Notes under the pieces: model-generated
Database searches by the model: none
What the model saw: only the letters and a program-made list of their open reading frames with translations
Told to the model about the DNA's origin: nothing
Made by a program: the position numbers and the translations under genes
Shown: positions 63,601-64,000 of the stretch, one piece after another
Layout of the letters: the number at the start of each line of letters is the position of its first letter
How positions within the stretch are numbered: position 1 is the stretch's first letter
Assembly (NCBI GenBank): GCA_002189035.1
Contig: NEEC01000163.1
Coordinates: 1-64,000 of the forward strand
From: Utricularia gibba
Taxonomy: Eukaryota > Streptophyta > Magnoliopsida > Lamiales > Lentibulariaceae
Direction of reading: 5' to 3'
DNA length: 64,000 bases

Positions 63601-64000
63601 CGAAAATAATCTCGGCTTGCGAAACACGCGTGATTCGTTAATATATGTCAAAATCTTGAATTTCGCGGCATTCTCATGCGTTTCTCGTGTGCTCGGGCCC
63701 TGGGACTTCCTACACCAAGGGGTGGCCTCGCGCAGCCTTCGCCATTGACGCCACATCGTCCAAAACCGTTTAGAGTCACGCGACACACAGCATACCGTTT
63801 CGAAGCTCATTCGAGACGGTCGTTTTTTGTGTTGGGAGCGCCCATCCGAGAAAAGTTCGAAGCTCGAAGGATGGCCCTATATAAGCCTTGAATGGTGTCA
63901 CAAAATGGCCTAGCCATTGGGGACGTTGGGACTCCTTTGCTCGTTTTTATGCGAAAATTTTTCTCGGCTTGCGAAACACGCGCGTGATTCGTTAATATAT
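51694..64000 (+). repeat. Array segment 6, monomer register to window end
   Basis: Anchors and types: 51694Q 52046M 52398P 52751M 53104P 53453P 53802M 54157P 54513Q 54868P 55220Q 55576P 55926P 56282Q 56633Q 56990Q 57344P 57697Q 58051M 58403P 58757M 59106Q 59462P 59812P 60165P 60513Q 60858P 61211P 61561M 61912M 62261M 62616Q 62971P 63323Q 63676P. There are 35 copies. Three M copies in a row at 61561-62261 are the longest such run in the window. The last monomer is cut off by the window edge. Just before the end it has a two-base CG expansion in the MluI region (CACGCGCGTG near 63980). Confidence 0.9.

Larger units (their letters stand above)
1..64000 (+). repeat. Satellite DNA array, ~355 bp monomer, head-to-tail
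   Basis: The same ~355 bp unit recurs without interruption across the window. I located 182 anchors (ATGCGTTTCT or a near variant), all on the + strand, with a mean spacing of about 351 bp. Every monomer carries the same landmarks in order: the anchor, a CTCGGGCC block, GGGTGGCCTCGCGCAGCC, TTTAGAGTC, TTTCGAAGCTC, TCGTTTTT, AAAGTTCGAAGCTC, a TATATAAG or TATATTAG box, CAAAATGG, CTAGCCATTGG, TGCTCGTTTTTATGCG, CACGCGTGATTCG and GAATTTCGC. No spacer or foreign insert separates copies. Known biology: satellite arrays form constitutive heterochromatin at centromeres, subtelomeres or knobs of plant chromosomes and encode no protein. Inference: the unit length fits a grass subtelomeric satellite such as rice TrsA/Os48, but I cannot confirm family or species. 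The array is open at both edges, so its true length is unknown. Confidence 0.97.

Noticed and set aside
1-64000. CRISPR array
   Set aside because: The period of ~355 bp and the conservation of the whole unit do not fit short repeats with unique spacers.
1-64000. CENP-B box (TTCG, four bases, A, two bases, CGGG)
   Set aside because: I compared the TTCGAAGC sites in the reference monomer with the pattern on both strands and none fits. This gives no support for a centromeric role through CENP-B.
1-64000. Telomere-like repeats near CCGTTTAGAGTC
   Set aside because: TTTAG occurs once per monomer inside unrelated sequence, with no tandem TTTAGGG run anywhere I looked.
1-64000. Ribosomal DNA intergenic spacer subrepeats
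   Set aside because: TATATAAG with flanking sequence recalls an rRNA promoter, but no rRNA gene or other spacer element appears in 64 kb and every unit is the same, so a stand-alone satellite is the simpler reading.
1-64000. Strict, fixed-period higher-order repeat across the whole window
   Set aside because: The alpha marker (CAATG with GAAGG) recurs at irregular intervals, from three to over twenty monomers, so a regular period holds only locally.

Overview
The whole window is one uninterrupted tandem satellite DNA array. A monomer of about 350-358 bp is repeated head to tail in a single orientation from the first base to the last. Using the 10-base anchor ATGCGTTTCT (four copies carry a small change in it), I placed 182 copies by eye, from position 100 to position 63676. 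The mean spacing is about 351 bp; intact copies are 353-358 bp and the shortest is about 308 bp. Both window edges fall inside a monomer, so the array extends beyond the window on both sides. I found no gene, RNA gene, transposon, inversion, telomeric repeat or unique spacer. The many overlapping open frames are by-products of the repeat.

An array this long and pure, with a ~355 bp unit (about two nucleosome repeats), indicates a eukaryotic nuclear genome and most resembles plant satellite heterochromatin. The unit length and general look suggest a grass, with the rice subtelomeric TrsA/Os48 family (described as ~355 bp) as my leading guess. That is memory and inference, not a database match.

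The monomers are not all alike. Around a central EcoRI site there are Q copies (GAATTC plus CATTAAGG), P copies (GACTTC plus CACCAAGG) and a mixed class M (GAATTC plus CACCAAGG): roughly 81, 75 and 26 by hand count. Linked variants elsewhere in the unit define about six variant monomers, here called alpha, beta, gamma, delta, epsilon and zeta. They occur in the same order in two complete six-unit blocks (10943-13057 and 33120-35238) and in several partial blocks (1-1490, 7765-9175, 31346-33119). This is a degenerate higher-order repeat of about 2.1 kb. The first three members carry TATATTAG and the last three carry TATATAAG at the same site.

The least expected observation concerns the small deletions. 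Most one-base losses lie at columns that differ between monomer families or in homopolymers. That is what a consensus built from mixed repeat copies would look like, so the fine sequence, and possibly the copy number, should be treated with caution. No new multi-gene system is present. The interest lies in array organisation, long-range sharing of rare variants, and possible assembly collapse.
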